Below, one piece after another: positions 22,038 through 33,609 of a stretch of 64,000 nt of DNA. Position numbers and translations under genes: made by a program. Within the stretch, counting starts at the first letter, position 1; the number at the start of each line of letters is the position of its first letter. The stretch comes from Euborellia annulipes (Eukaryota > Arthropoda > Insecta > Dermaptera > Anisolabididae), in NCBI GenBank assembly GCA_023213315.1, contig JAKCPI010015310.1, forward strand, positions 1-64,000, given 5' to 3'. The notes beneath the pieces were generated by a model, which saw only the letters and a program-made list of their open reading frames with translations, made no database searches and was not told where the DNA came from.

Positions 22038-22391
22038 TCAAGTAGCTGTTTTGCTTCTTTCTCTTCCTAGTCGGGAGAATTTTTTATAATATTTATTATT
22101 TCCCGTTTTCTTGAAGTTATTATGTGCTTTCTGTTTCAATCTTAGACAGTTTATCAGGGATTTGGAAAACCATTGTGGATATCCAGTTGATCGTGGGATA
22201 TATTTGGGAATATTTCGGTTTGTAGCACAAAAGCACCGAGCCGAACTCCCTCGCAGCATCATGGGGATCCCTCAAATTATATACACGCTCCCAGTTTTCA
22301 TTATAAACCTGATTATATAGTTCGTTAAAATCACCAGCATGGTATTAGTATTTATGAGTTAGTTTTAATGGTCTTGTTCTAGGGAACGAAA
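22038..22391 (-). pseudogene. LINE ORF2 remnant (endonuclease-RT linker)
   Basis: The minus strand encodes YPQWFSKSLINCLRLKQKAH followed by NNFKKTGNNKYYKKFSRL, typical of the region between endonuclease and reverse transcriptase in jockey-like non-LTR elements. Upstream, in another frame, it has an NENWERVYNLRDPHDAA-like block. Several frameshifts. Its 5' continuation lies beyond the foldback at 22395-24475. Confidence 0.7.
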
Positions 22392-22394
22392 TAT

Positions 22395-24475
22395 TAGCCC
22401 AGTCAAATTAGGTGAAAATAAGGGTCAACCTCGGAATGAAAGATAATAAGCTGAATTTTTGTATGGACCTTTATTTTGGCATTCTAAATGATGTCTCAAA
22501 AGTCACATATGATCACGTGTCCGCGTCACGCGATATTCCAGTTCAAAGGTCACGAAAATCAGTTTTTCGCGAATATCTCGTTTCCTATACTTTAAATGAT
22601 TTTTGGACCTATTATAAAAGTTGTAGAGGATAAAATTCTCTACAATTTATATCTAAAGCATTTTTTTATACGACTAACCGTTTTTGAGGTAGAGCGTAGA
22701 GTGCGCAGCGCATAGCCTTATATGGCTTAATGCACGTAATGTGACTCGTGCTATCGTACGGTATTGTAAGTCGTATAAAGTTTATTATTGATTAAAAAAC
22801 AACTGCCATTATTTACTTACTAATTGTTAATTATTTATATTTAATTATCTCTTTAACTCTTATATTTAACTATAGTGATTTTATACTTTTAATTCTGTTT
22901 TATATTATATATCTTAATTATATTTTACGTAGAAAAAACATGTACACGAATATAATATATTTTATTTATATCTTTATTTATCATTCATATATCGCATATG
23001 ATACATTTATTACAATTTCAGTTCAAATATTGGGTGGATTTTGGTTGACCTTACTTACATATTTAGCAAATGGAACTTAATTCCCTTATTCTTCTTCCGG
23101 TCGGTCACTAATTTGTGATTCGTTAACATCATCCTCGTCATCGATAATATTTGTCTCCAAACCTTTAAGGACTTCGTGGTCATTTGCACTCTCTTCATCA
23201 GGATTATTTTGATATGTTGAAACGTTGTGGCAAGCTTGTCCGTTTCACTAGCTACAAGCTGGAGAACATTTTAACCCCGATTTTCTGCATCCCCAGCGTG
23301 GAGACAACCATTCTTGCAGATTCAAAATATTGTGTTTAGCAGTTCAGCTAGTGCTGGGGGTAATAATGTAGTTATTGGTCCCAGGAGTTAATTTTGCCTC
23401 AACGCTTCATCATATCAAAATAATCCTGATGAACAAGAGAGTGCATATGACACCGAAGTCCTTGAAGGTATCGGGACAAATATTATCCATAACAAGGATG
23501 ATATAGAACGAATCACAAATACTGACCAACCAGAGAAGAAGTAGAGAAGCTCCATTTGCTAATTATAATTAAAGTCAACCAAAATCTACCTAAAATTTGA
23601 ACTGAAATTGTAATCATCATAATATCATCATACTATAATATTAACTTCCGTTCCTTGAATGTATGTGCCTGCTGTTCTCTCGCTGATTGGCTAGAGTTAG
23701 AGGAAGTGAGCGGGAGAGAGAAATTCGAAACTTTAGAATTTTGTAATTGCTCCCCTTCGGTGAGTTGCAAAATTTCCAAGCAATGAGCAAGAATAAATTT
23801 GAAGCATTTGCTTTCCGAAGGCGAGCAAGAGGATCCAGGGGGCGTAGCCGAAGGCGCGCTTTACCACATGCAAATGTATCATATGCGATATATGAATGAT
23901 AAATAAAGATATAAATAAAATATATTATATTCGTGTACATGTTTTTTCTACGTAAAATATAATTAAGATATATAATATAAAACAGAATTAAAAGTATAAA
24001 ATCACTATAGTTAAATATAAGAGTTAAAGAGATAATTAAATATAAATAATTAACAATTAGTAAGTAAATAATGGCAGTTGTTTTTTAATCAATAATAAAC
24101 TTTATACGACTTACAATACCGTACGATAGCACGAGTCACATTACGTGCATTAAGCCATATAAGGCTATGCGTTGCGCACTCTACGCTCTACCTCAAAAAC
24201 GGTTAGTCGTATAAAAAAATGCTTTAGATATAAATTGTAGAGAATTTTATCCTCTACAACTTTTATAATAGGTCCAAAAATCATTTAAAGTATAGGAAAC
24301 GAGATATTCGCGAAAAACTGATTTTCGTGACCTTTGACCTGGAATACCGCGTGACGCGGACACGTGATCATATGTGACTTTTGAGACATCATTTAGAATG
24401 CCAAAATAAAGGTCCATACAAAAATTCAGCTTATTATCTTTCATTCCGAGGTGAAACCCTAATTTGACTGGGCTA
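22395..24475. mobile_element. Foldback element F1, copy B
   Basis: Same ends as copy A (TAGCCCAGTCAAATTAGG and complement), with 3-bp flanks TAT on both sides (22392-22394, 24476-24478). The same arms, central sequence and GC-rich insert in the right arm, only a few percent different from copy A by eye. It is inserted into the LINE remnant, splitting it. The left arm keeps the acidic tail ORF on the minus strand (about 23086-23230). Confidence 0.9.
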
Positions 24476-24478
24476 TAT

Positions 24479-24735
24479 TAGATATCTGGATCTGTAAAGG
24501 ATCATGATATTTATCAGGCTTGGCCAATCTTTCACAGTTATATCAATACTTGACAGTAATTCCCCTTCTTTTTCCTCCTAAAAATATTTTGATGTGTGGA
24601 TTTCGTCCAGCCAAGTCTCAGTAAGAGCAATTATTGAATATTGTGAGTCCATAACCGAAGAGAGAATTTTTGAAGATTTCGTTCTCATGCCTCTAATGTT
24701 TTGATAGAAAATTTCAAGCTTCGCCATTATTGACC
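24479..24735 (-). pseudogene. LINE ORF2 remnant (start of endonuclease)
   Basis: The minus strand reads MAKLEIFYQNIRGMRTKSSK and then SIIALTETWLDEIH, i.e. the N and E motifs that open the apurinic-like endonuclease of LINE ORF2. A stop follows soon after. It is the 5' part of the same remnant as 22038-22391. Confidence 0.75.
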
Positions 24736-25589
24736 GGTGTAGTTTTACCATCCTCCGCTGGTATGTCTTTCAGAATTAGAGAATCATTAAAATTTCCACG
24801 ATATGATGTAATCAGAATAATTTAAATATAGAAAATAGTTTTAAGCAAAAAAAAATTCATTACCATTCATAATTTTTTTTTTTTTTTCAAAATAAATAAA
24901 TGCAATAAAAATTATATGGAAAAGTGATTATTAGTCTTACAAGGAGTCCCCACGGGTGGTGGGTGGGTCACCGATTTTTTTCAAACTCATAGGATTTGAA
25001 GATTAGTATCTGGACATCAATTTCCTAAAGCAGTACGATGCACTACTCAAGAACACTCAAGAAAATCGACTTTAAAGACAATAAGATTTCCGAGTTGTAT
25101 AAGTTTGGATAATTTTATTTATATGTAAACAGTGCCTGGTAGCCGTGAGAATAAACGCAACAGGCTAGTAAACAAGTAGTCGCAAGTTCGATGCTTGTTG
25201 GGTACATTTTTTTTAATTTCAATTCTCTATCCGTATATACAGTATCTCTCATATTAACATTTATAAAATTTAAATTAAATTAACAAATAAATATTTATTT
25301 TTTCAATATAAAAAAATATATATATATATATATATATATATACAACGAATCGTCTTATTTAACAATAAGATGTTAATTTGTATACCAAATTTCAATTTAT
25401 TATAAATATCCTTATTTTCAGTGTGTAATGAGTAGGGCTCGGATTTATAGGCACTAAAAATCTTTAAAATAGGCAGCACTAAAAATGATTAAAATAGGGA
25501 CTTAAAAAGGCATTTATTGTAAAAATAGGCACTTAAAAGGCATTATTTAAGAAATAATATAAAAAATTTAAAAAATTGATGTCTTATTG

Positions 25590-25656
25590 ATGGGGTTGGA
25601 GAATAAAAACCAGCAGATTAATCGCTCCACCTGACGTCCTTTATTTGGCAAATATT

Positions 25657-25687
<31 letters not shown>

Positions 25688-26126
25688 CATTCACACTTTT
25701 TTCTCATTCACACTCACACTCACACACACATTCACACAGTCTTTTCGGCAACTTAGGCCATTTAAGACTTTGACGATAACCGTTGTAAGTAATATATAAA
25801 TTGTAGGTTCAGGCATTTCTATTTAAGCCATCTGGTATCCAAATGGCTTAAATAAAATCTTCGGACTGCCTGGGTCCGAACCCGCGACGTTTGGTATAGG
25901 AGGTAGGCACTCTACCTACTACGCCACACCCGGGGGCGGCAAATATTTCGACGCATATAACATACATCATCTTCAGTGCCGCGAGGATGTAATAGGTGGG
26001 CTTGGTCCAAAAATTATTTAAAAGCCTTAGGGGCGTCATACATGTTCTTTGTGAGGTGCCTTCTTTAAGCTGATGACCGCTCTGATGCAGGAATGATATT
26101 TAATGATTTTTATTCTCCAACCCCAT
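25590..26126. mobile_element. Palindromic element P, copy 1
   Basis: ATGGGGTTGGAGAATAAAAA and its complement at the far end. It contains CTCCACCTGACGTCC, GCAAATATTTCGACGCATA and CATCTTCAGTGCCGCGAGGA, all shared with 40476-40945. Shared sequence continues a little past the right end (CTACTCATC.CAGCCTACTA). Penelope-like terminal repeats have comparable modules, but the class is unproven. Confidence 0.65.
25659..25937 (-). mobile_element. tRNA-derived SINE, complete, 12-bp target duplication
   Basis: On the minus strand the head reads GGTGTGGCGTAGTAGGTAGA (A box) and GTCGCGGGTTCGGACCCAGG (B box), a recognisable tRNA-like promoter. The body follows, then a (TGTG)n-like tract and a poly(A) tail (T-run 25659-25684 on the plus strand). 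Exact 12-bp flanks GGCAAATATTTC (25647-25658, 25938-25949). Length 279 bp. Confidence 0.92.
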
Positions 26127-26599
26127 TATTCTACTCATCCCAGCCTACTAAATAATCTATGATGACCCCCTTTACCCCCCCCCCCTTGAAATATTTTCTT
26201 GATAATTAAAAAAATTTTAAATTTAGGCTATGTATAGCTCGTAAAAAATTGAAATTGGCTATTTGAACTTAAAATAGGCACTAAAAAAGGCATTTATAGA
26301 TGAAATAGGCACCAAAACCCAAAATCGGCCAAAATAGGCATTATAGGCACTAACAAATGCCTCTTATTTTATTCAGAATTTCATGAAACGTATAGATATC
26401 ATATTGGCCTAAATTTTAAGATAAAAATTAAAAAAAGGCAAATAGGGCGAAATCCGAGCCCTAGTAATGAGTGGTAATTAAAATTAAAAGATGTTATTTT
26501 ATATTGAAAAAATATTTGTTAATTTAATTTCAATTTTATAAATGTTAATATGATAGATACTGTATATACGGATAGAGAATTGAAATAAAAAACACACAG

Positions 26600-26730
26600 A
26601 CCAATTTGCGGGACCCACTTTTTTGGACTCAGGGGACCTCAAAACATGTATATCCATCAAAATCTCGACATCGAATTTTTGACATGATCGCAATACTTTC
26701 TCTCTCTACATATTTCATATATAGGGTAAA
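26600..26730 (-). repeat. R-family fragment
   Basis: Contains ACTTTTTTGGACTCAGGGGA, CATCAAAATCTCGACATCGA and ACTTTCTCTC, blocks of the R consensus, in the right arm of the foldback. Confidence 0.75.
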
Positions 26731-26987
26731 AAATGTTTCCAACAAGCATCGAACTAGCGACTCTTTGTTTACTAGATTGTTGCGCTTACTCTCTCGACTA
26801 CCAGACACTGTTGACATGTAAATAAAATTATCCAAACTTATACAACTCGGAAAACTTGATAGTCTTCAAAGTCGATTTTCTTGAGTATTCTTGAGTAGTG
26901 CATCGTACTGCTTTAGGAAATTGATGTCCAGATACTAATCTTCAAATTCTATGAGTTTGAAAAAAATCGGTGACCCACCACCCGTGG

Positions 26988-27315
26988 TAAGGGCGCCGGA
27001 ACGAATTTGAATCAGGGAGGGGGGGGGGGGGCAAAAAAATTAAAATAATTTAATATGTTCAAATAGTATAAAACAAAAACAAATCTACTATAAAACTTTA
27101 AAAATTTTAATTAAAATCACAATTTTAATAAAATTAAAATTTTAAAAAATTTGCAAGTGATTTTATAAAAAATTTGGAAAAAAAGAATTTTTTATTCTTT
27201 TAATTTTTTTACCTTTTGCCCCTCACCGTTTGCCCCCCTCCTCTGCCCCCCCCTATAGGATGCCAGGGGGGCAATGTACCCTGCCCCCCCCCCCCCCACA
27301 GTTCCGGCGCTTATG
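26988..27315. mobile_element. 328-bp MITE with GC-run ends
   Basis: Near-inverted ends TAAGGGCGCCGGAAC / GTTCCGGCGCTTATG with 8-bp flanks ACCCGTGG (26980-26987, 27316-27323), hAT-like. It contains a G-run near the left end and C-runs near the right end. Confidence 0.75.
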
Positions 27316-27394
27316 ACCCGTGGGGACTCCTTGTTAGATTAAAAACAATAAAAATAAAAATAATTAAGTATTTTAATATTTTCTTTTTTTTTAG

Positions 27395-27546
27395 GAAACA
27401 CTCCTTTAATGTATGCTTGCGCAGGGGGTCATGTTGATGTTGTTAAAATTTTATTGGAATCTGGCGGAAATGTTGAAGACCATAATGAGAATGGCCATAC
27501 TCCATTAATGGAAGCAGCTAGTGCTGGCCATGTTAATGTTGCTAAA
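27395..27546 (+). CDS. mask: mask exon 6 (ankyrin repeats)
   Basis: Acceptor TTTTTTTTAG, donor GTAAGT; it completes the Gly codon begun in exon 5. Encodes NTPLMYACAGGHVDVVKILL, ESGGNVEDHNENGHTPLMEA and ASAGHVNVAK, very close to animal Mask/ANKHD1. It follows an intron of 15.9 kb. Confidence 0.97.
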
Positions 27547-27621
27547 GTAAGTTGAATCTTTTGCAACAATATTTGTTCATTCTATTACAGTATTTATTTC
27601 AATCATTATTTTTATTTACAG

Positions 27622-27750
27622 ATTCTTTTGGAGAATGGCGCTGGAATTAATACTCATTCTAACGAGTTCAAAGAATCAGCCTTAACTCTTGCTTGTTATA
27701 AAGGTCATTTAGATATGGTGCGGTTCCTTCTGGATGCTGGAGCAGATCAG
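27622..27750 (+). CDS. mask: mask exon 7 (ankyrin repeat)
   Basis: Acceptor TTTACAG, donor GTATAT. 43 codons: ILLENGAGINTHSNEFKESA, LTLACYKGHLDMVRFLLDAG, ADQ. One full ankyrin repeat, conserved. The intron before it is only 75 bp. Confidence 0.97.
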
Positions 27751-27803
27751 GTATATTTAATCTTATTTAATGTTTCATTGCTTATTTACCCGATTATTCT
27801 TAA

Positions 27804-28010
27804 GAGTCATTCCACGTGAAATCAATACACTTTTTAAACGCACTATCTTAGATTTCTATGAAATTTGGATCATAGGTACAGACAATAGAGACTAAGAAAA
27901 ATCCCCAATTTCAACTCGTTTAAGAAATCTGACATGTTAAAGTTGTCAAAAACACCAAAAAAATTGGCCTATTTAAATCTATTTAAATTGCTATAAAATC
28001 TTTTAGAGGT
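27804..28010 (+). repeat. Partial relative of the 12078 foldback terminus
   Basis: GTCATTCCACGTGAAATCAA and a following 'ATTTCTATGAAATTTGGATC' block parallel the left arm of the element at 12078-13755. No partner arm was found; a truncated end. Confidence 0.5.
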
Positions 28011-28257
28011 GAGATAGAAAGATGAATGAGGTGTCATTTTACTATTACTTTTTTGTTTATTATTTTGCTAATAATTAACCAATTTGCATGAATGAATGAT
28101 TTTTGGAAAGTTAAAGAACTATAGAATATCGTGAAATTAATAAAAATGTCAGACAAAAGTTTTTGCCTGATGTTCAGCTTGGCCCGTGGGAGCCCACACA
28201 CTTGCGGATTTGGCACGTTTGTAGGCAAGCCGGCTCGGTCTTGCTAGTGTATGGTGC

Positions 28258-30039
28258 TAGGGTGGCTCTTATTTTTCGAAGTTGAAAATTTATTCGCGCT
28301 ACCCCCTAGTTTGGTGCCATTGCCAAAAAAAATAACCTGTGTAAAATTTCAGCTCAATCGGATAAGGGAAAAGGGTGCCCCAAGAGCCCTGAAAATCGAA
28401 AAAAAATCAGAAAATATTCATTTTATTTATTTATCTTGTTAAATATAAATTATATACAAAAAAGTGTTATATAAAAGTTGTAGATCTATAAAAAATACAC
28501 ATAATAACATCTATCAGTTTTTTATGTACGGCTAACGGTTTCAGAGAAAACCGCGAAAATCAATTTTTACTTTCTCTTACCTATACAAGTAATATATATA
28601 TAGAGAGAAAATATTTGGTTTCATGTAATAAATTTGATGTCGAGATTTTGATGGATATACACGTTTTGAGATCCCCTGAGTCCAAAAAAATGGTTTATGC
28701 AACATGGTCTGCCACAGTGGGGGTGGGGTGGGAGTGGGGGTGGGGGTGTTTTGTGAACAAAATATCTCATGAACGAAAAGAGCTAGGAGGTTGAAATTTT
28801 ATATTTAATTAAAGTACCCCCCTGGCACGTGACACAAAGCTTTAGAACAAAATCGGCCAAGAAGTACTAGTACTTTAGTGATGTACTTTTTCAGTTTTTT
28901 TTATTTTCGATTATCTCAAAATTCGTTCTAACGATTTTGATTAAAATTCATAAATCAATTATGTTTTAGATGATCTTTGAAATATATATTCTCATTTTGC
29001 CCTTGAAATATTTTGAAGCACACATTACTCTTGTACTTCATAGAAAGATAGGGTCAATGGTTCTCATGATAAAAAAATTATTTGAAAGTTGTGTTCTGTG
29101 CTTATCACACCAGATTTTTCGAGTCAACATATATTTAGTGTCCAAAAGTATGGTACATGTGAATTTTAAAATGTAAAATTTATAAATATAGAAAAATATT
29201 TATATTTTGTTATCATGAGAACCATTGATCCTATCTTTCTATGAAGTACAAGAGTAATGTGTGCTTCAAAATATTTCAAGGGCAAAATGAGAATATATAT
29301 TTCAAAGATCATCTAAAACATAATTGATTTATGAATTTTAATCAAAATCGTTAGAACGAATTTTGAGATAATCGAAAATAAAAAAAACTGAAAAAGTACA
29401 TCACTAAAGTACTAGTAATTCTTGGCCGATTTTGTTCTAAAGCTTTGTGTCACGTGCCAGGGGGGTACTTTAATTAAATATAAAATTTCAACCTCCTAGC
29501 TCTTTTCGTTCATGAGATATTTTGTTCACAAAACACCCCCACCCCCACTCCCACCCCACCCCCACTGTGGCAGACCATGTTGCATAAACCATTTTTTTGG
29601 ACTCAGGGGATCTCAAAACGTGTATATCCATCAAAATCTCGACATCAAATTTATTACATGAAACCAAATATTTTCTCTCTATATATATATTACTTGTATA
29701 GGTAAGAGAAAGTAAAAATTGATTTTCGCGGTTTTCTCTGAAACCGTTAGCCGTACATAAAAAACTGATAGATGTTATTATGTGTATTTTTTATAGATCT
29801 ACAACTTTTATATAACACTTTTTTGTATATAATTTATATTTAACAAGATAAATAAATAAAATGAATATTTTCTGATTTTTTTTTCGATTTTCAGGGCTCT
29901 TGGGGCACCCTTTCCCCTTATCCGATTGAGCTGAAATTTTACACAGGTTATTTTTTTTGGCAATGGCACCAAACTAGAGGGTAGCGTCAAAAAAAATCTC
30001 AAAAAAATTTTTCCCTAGTAGTAGCTAAGAGCCACCCTA
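28258..30039. mobile_element. Long palindromic element with 9-bp target duplication
   Basis: Ends TAGGGTGGCTCTTA and complement, flanked by exact 9-bp repeats GTATGGTGC (28249-28257, 30040-30048), as in Mutator-like elements. Nearly the whole 1782 bp is an inverted repeat; each arm (about 0.9 kb) contains an R-family unit pointing outward (28570-29190 and about 29195-29720). The centre lies near 29190. G- and C-rich tracts (TGGGGGTGGGG and complement) sit at matching positions. Non-coding. Confidence 0.85.
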
Positions 30040-30048
30040 GTATGGTGC

Positions 30049-30301
30049 CCTTAATTCTCATGAAAATGAGAGTGTTGTTACCAAGTCGGGTCGCTGTATT
30101 AAAAACTCCTTTTAAGTCAAATATCAAGTAATTCAAAAATTAGCCAAGAGATGTCAAAATGGTAGCTACTAATATTTAATGCATTTGGTTAATTTTTCTT
30201 GATCTTTTAACAATAAATACTTTATAAATGTTATTATATATTATGTTTCTTTTATAAAAACATAAAAATATATAAATTTAGGCCAGATATACTCTATCAG
30301 G
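30049..30301 (+). other. AT-rich intronic stretch
   Basis: No recognisable feature. Confidence 0.5.
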
Positions 30302-30304
30302 TAA

Positions 30305-31434
30305 CACTGTGCGACAAGAAAAAAAGCCCCGAGAAAATTCCTTCAGATTCTTAAGTAAAATGACCTCCTGAATCCAATTATGACCTTCGTTTTCCCCCAG
30401 CACGTACCGTTTTCGGGGGGTAGCCCCCTACTTATTTCCACCCCTTTTCGTTAATTATAGAGCCACGAAAAAAATTTGGAGGGATGAAAAGGAATATTTT
30501 AGCTTTAACATTTCTTCAGAAGGTCTAGAGAAGTGAAAAGTTAAAAAACATTAACATTTGGATCCAAGGGGGGGATGTGGGGGAGGATTTTGTCCCTTAA
30601 AATGCAAAAAAATCATTAAAAATGATCGATTTTTTCTGATTTTTTCCAATTTTTTCACTGATTTTCTACATATTCCAGCTGACAGACCCACCTCACCCTT
30701 CCTTAAACATCCCTCAACTAAAAAAAAAATATATAGGATAAAGCGGGTGGAGTGTGAGCTATTCCGAAGCCCTTGAAAGAAGAATTTTTTTCAATTATTG
30801 AGAAGAAATAATTTCTACTCCTTTAGATAAAATATGGAAATATTGAAGGACATAGAAGAATCCGTATATTTAAGTTTAAATTTGTAAAGATCAGCCCAAA
30901 AAAATGAAAGTTAGCCTCATATTTGCCAATTTGACCAACTGAGCTGTGAATCTTCCATCTTCTTGCAAGGGCTTCGGAATCGCCCACACCCCACCCGCTT
31001 TATCCTATATATTTTTTTTAGTTGAGGGATGTTTAAGGAAGGGTGAGGTGGGTCTGTCAGCTGGAATATGTAGAAAATCAATGGAAAAAATTGTGAAAAA
31101 ATCGATCATTTTTAATGATTTTTTTGCATTTTAAGCGACAAAATCCTCCCCCACATCCCCCCCTTGGATCCAAATGTTAATGTTTTTTAACTTTTCACTT
31201 CTCTAGACCTTCTGAAGAAATGTTAAGGCTAAAATATTCCTTTTCATCCCTCCAAATTTTTTTGTGGCCCTATAATTAACGAAAAGGGGTGGAAATAAGT
31301 AGGGGGCTACCCCCGAAAACAGTACGTGGTGGGGGAAAACGAAGGTCATATTTGGATTCAGGAGGTCATTTTACTTAAGAATCTGAAGGAATTTCCTCGG
31401 GGCCAGAAAAAAAGTTTCATTTTGTAGCACAGTG
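30305..31434. mobile_element. Foldback element F2, copy 1
   Basis: Ends CACTGTGC and GCACAGTG with TAA flanks on both sides (30302-30304, 31435-31437). The arms of about 550 bp are highly similar: AAGCCCCGAGAAAATTCCTT, GTACCGTTTTCGGGGGGTAG, TTGGATCCA and others, all mirrored. 1130 bp, non-coding. The TAA duplication fits the TWA preference of PIF/Harbinger, which is an inference. Confidence 0.85.
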
Positions 31435-31656
31435 TAATCAGCTGTTAGACTAGCCTGCCATCTATTGCAAGAATGCTGAACTAATTTGACAGTTGAAGTT
31501 GTTAATCTAAGCTTATTTTAAAAATTTCTTAATTAATATGTGATTAATAATAACAATACATTCATTTTTAAATAAAAAAAAAAATTAAAGATTATTGGAA
31601 CTGATTGTTTTTTTGTATTTACTTGATAACAAAAAAATTAATTATGATAATTTTTA

Positions 31657-31788
31657 CTTTCTCTTACATATATAGAGAGAGAAAGTATTGCGATCATGTC
31701 AAAAATTCGATGTCGAGATTTTGATGGATATACATGTTTTGAGGTTCCCTGAGTCCAAAAAAGTGGGTCCCGCAAATTGGTCTCTCTG

Positions 31789-31802
<14 letters not shown>
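31657..31802 (+). repeat. R-family repeat, first segment (split copy)
   Basis: TACTTTCTCTTACATATATA, TTGATGGATATACATG and AGTCCAAAAAAGTGGG, up to the (TG)n microsatellite, where a LINE interrupts it. Further parts of this copy lie at 33652-33905 and 38345-38690. Confidence 0.8.
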
Positions 31803-31819
<17 letters not shown>

Positions 31820-31969
31820 TTTCGAGGGTCGGTGGAAATCTTCATAGACACTGGTGAGCCCGGACTCAACAGCGTGTGGGATTTTTACCCACTAAAACCA
31901 CCTCCCTAACTGCCTCCCCCTCTTGCGGGACCACGATGACGTATAACTTCAGCTATAAGTAGCTCTTGC

Positions 31970-32695
31970 TCAGGGTGTTGTTGCGTTATTCCTCTCCCTT
32001 TCCAAACGACGAAGCTCCTTCATGACCTCAGAGGCAAACTCCTTCACGGCTGTCCAATTTTCGACTTTTTCGAGCATATGCGCTACCATATTTTCCGGAC
32101 TTAGCACCACGCCCAAAATCTTCTGGAGCTTTCCGTGCCCGTCAGCAAAGCGTGTACAGTGGAAGAACACGTGTTCCACGTCTTCCTCCTTATCTTGGCA
32201 GGTAGGGCATTCCGGCGCGCCGTCATGGCCGAACCTAAACAGGTTAGCTCGGAAGCATCCATGGCCACTGAGGAACTGCGTGAGATAATAATCTATCTCT
32301 CCGTGGGGCCGATTCAACCAAGTCTCGATGTCAGGAATAAGGCGGTGTGTCCACCTACCCTTCTCCGATTGGTCCCATCTCTCTTGCCAGGCCTTGATGG
32401 AATCTGCCCTTAGGGTGTCCTCTTCGTCCCTTCGGAAGTATTTCCTGGACCGTTCGTTGGCCAATATGGTCAATGGGCACATCCCGGCAATAACGCAGAC
32501 CGCGTCAGATGAAATAGTGCGGAATGTCATAGCCACCCTAATGGCGCTCAGCCTATATACCGACTCCAGTTTCCGAGCCGAGGACTTGATCTTAGCTGCA
32601 TCCGACCAGATCGGCGCCCCATAGAGCATCACCGATCCCACCACCCCAGCCAGAAGCCGCATACGAACCTCCCCGGGACCCTTCAGGTTCGGCAT
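31970..32695 (-). pseudogene. R1-clade ORF2, C-terminal part
   Basis: 241 codons. Includes YGAPIWSDA in the RT thumb region, then the R1/R2-type CCHC motif (CPTCQDKEEDVEHVFFHC). It ends naturally. The 'Met' start is an internal residue; the frame continues from 32696-33097 with a stop or frame break between them. Confidence 0.85.
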
Positions 32696-33140
32696 CTATC
32701 GTGAGATCATGGCATTGACTCTGGCCGCCTTAGCGCTGCTGTACTCTATGTGCTCCTTGAAGGACAGCCTATCTTCTATCATCACTCCAAGGTATCTAAC
32801 CATTGTCTGAGAGGTGATTTCCTGGTCTCCTACCCTTATGGTGATCGTCTCCCTCAATTTCCTACTCGAGATCAGCACTGCCTCAGTCTTATGCTCCGCG
32901 AGATGTAGTCCGACAGAAGACAGCCACTGGCGGATTATATCCACCGCCTCGTTGCAGATCCGAGTGATTTCCTCGGTAAATTTAGCAGTGACCACTACCG
33001 CAATATCATCAGCAAAGCCAATGATTTTTGCTTCTTCTGGCAATGGGAGTCTCAGGACCGCATCGTACATGATGTTCCACAATATTGGTCCTAGCACCGA
33101 CCCCTGTGGAACGCCGCCACTGACTTGGTAGGTTTATCAT
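32696..33140 (-). pseudogene. R1-clade ORF2, RT catalytic core
   Basis: Contains GGVPQGSVLGPILWNIMYD (partly upstream of the longest ORF) and the catalytic GFADDIAVVV, then RYLGVMIEDRLSF. Typical of the R1 clade. Separated from the upstream part by frame disruptions near 33100-33230. Confidence 0.85.
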
Positions 33141-33231
33141 ATTTCAGTACCCTATCTTTAAGATAATTTCCAATAATTTCTTGGATATATGTAGGTACTC
33201 TGAACCTCGCTAAAGCGTGATGGATGCAACT

Positions 33232-33609
33232 TCACCTTGCGGAGTTGATTGCATTCTTGACGTCCAGTGTCACGATCGCACAATATCTCTTCGCTCCTCG
33301 TCTCCAACGTTTACCTTCTATTGCTGACTTCGCAATGTCAACCACAGTCTTAATTGCATCCAGTGTGGAGTGCGCCCTGCGGAAGCCATACTGGTGCTCA
33401 GCGAGCCCTCCATTGTTCTCCAAAGCTTCTTCCAGCCTGTTACATATCAACCGCTCCAGAACTTTGCCCGCTGTATCCAGCAAACAAATTGGGCGATAAG
33501 ACGATGGTTCTTCTGGTGGTTTCTGACCTTTTGGAAGGAGTACCAGGCGTTGCACCTTCCACTGGCTGGGGAATGTACCTTCTTTGAGACAAGTGTTATA
33601 GGTATCCAC
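33232..33609 (-). pseudogene. R1-clade ORF2, RT fingers
   Basis: Encodes FPSQWKVQRLVLLPKGQKPP, SYRPICLLDTAGKVLERLI and HQYGFRRAHSTLDAI. It ends with VTLDVKNAINSAR, where R1 elements have DVKNAFNSA (motif A). The LINE is cut off about 40 bp upstream of this ORF. Confidence 0.85.

Larger units (their letters stand above)
25433..26463. mobile_element. hAT-type MITE with further nested elements
   Basis: Ends TAGGGCTCGGATTT and complement, with exact 8-bp duplication GTAATGAG (25425-25432, 26464-26471). The interior is rich in AAATAGGCACTAAAAGGC-like motifs at both ends. It contains a palindromic element at 25590-26126, which in turn contains a SINE. Confidence 0.93.
24940..27333. mobile_element. 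Foldback element with multiple nested insertions
   Basis: Ends CAAGGAGTCCCCACGGGT and its complement, flanked by TTA (24937-24939, 27334-27336). The arms are about 24940-25425 and 26472-27333; they include a tRNA-like segment with a GTTCGAT B box (near 25185 and, inverted, 26755). A 1031-bp hAT element sits between the arms and a 328-bp element sits near the right tip. Taking out the insertions leaves about 1 kb. Confidence 0.8.

Noticed and set aside
25120..25205. Possible functional tRNA gene
   Set aside because: The B-box-like GTTCGAT is present, but the acceptor and anticodon stems do not close. The segment occurs inverted in the other arm of the foldback, so it is tRNA-derived repeat sequence.
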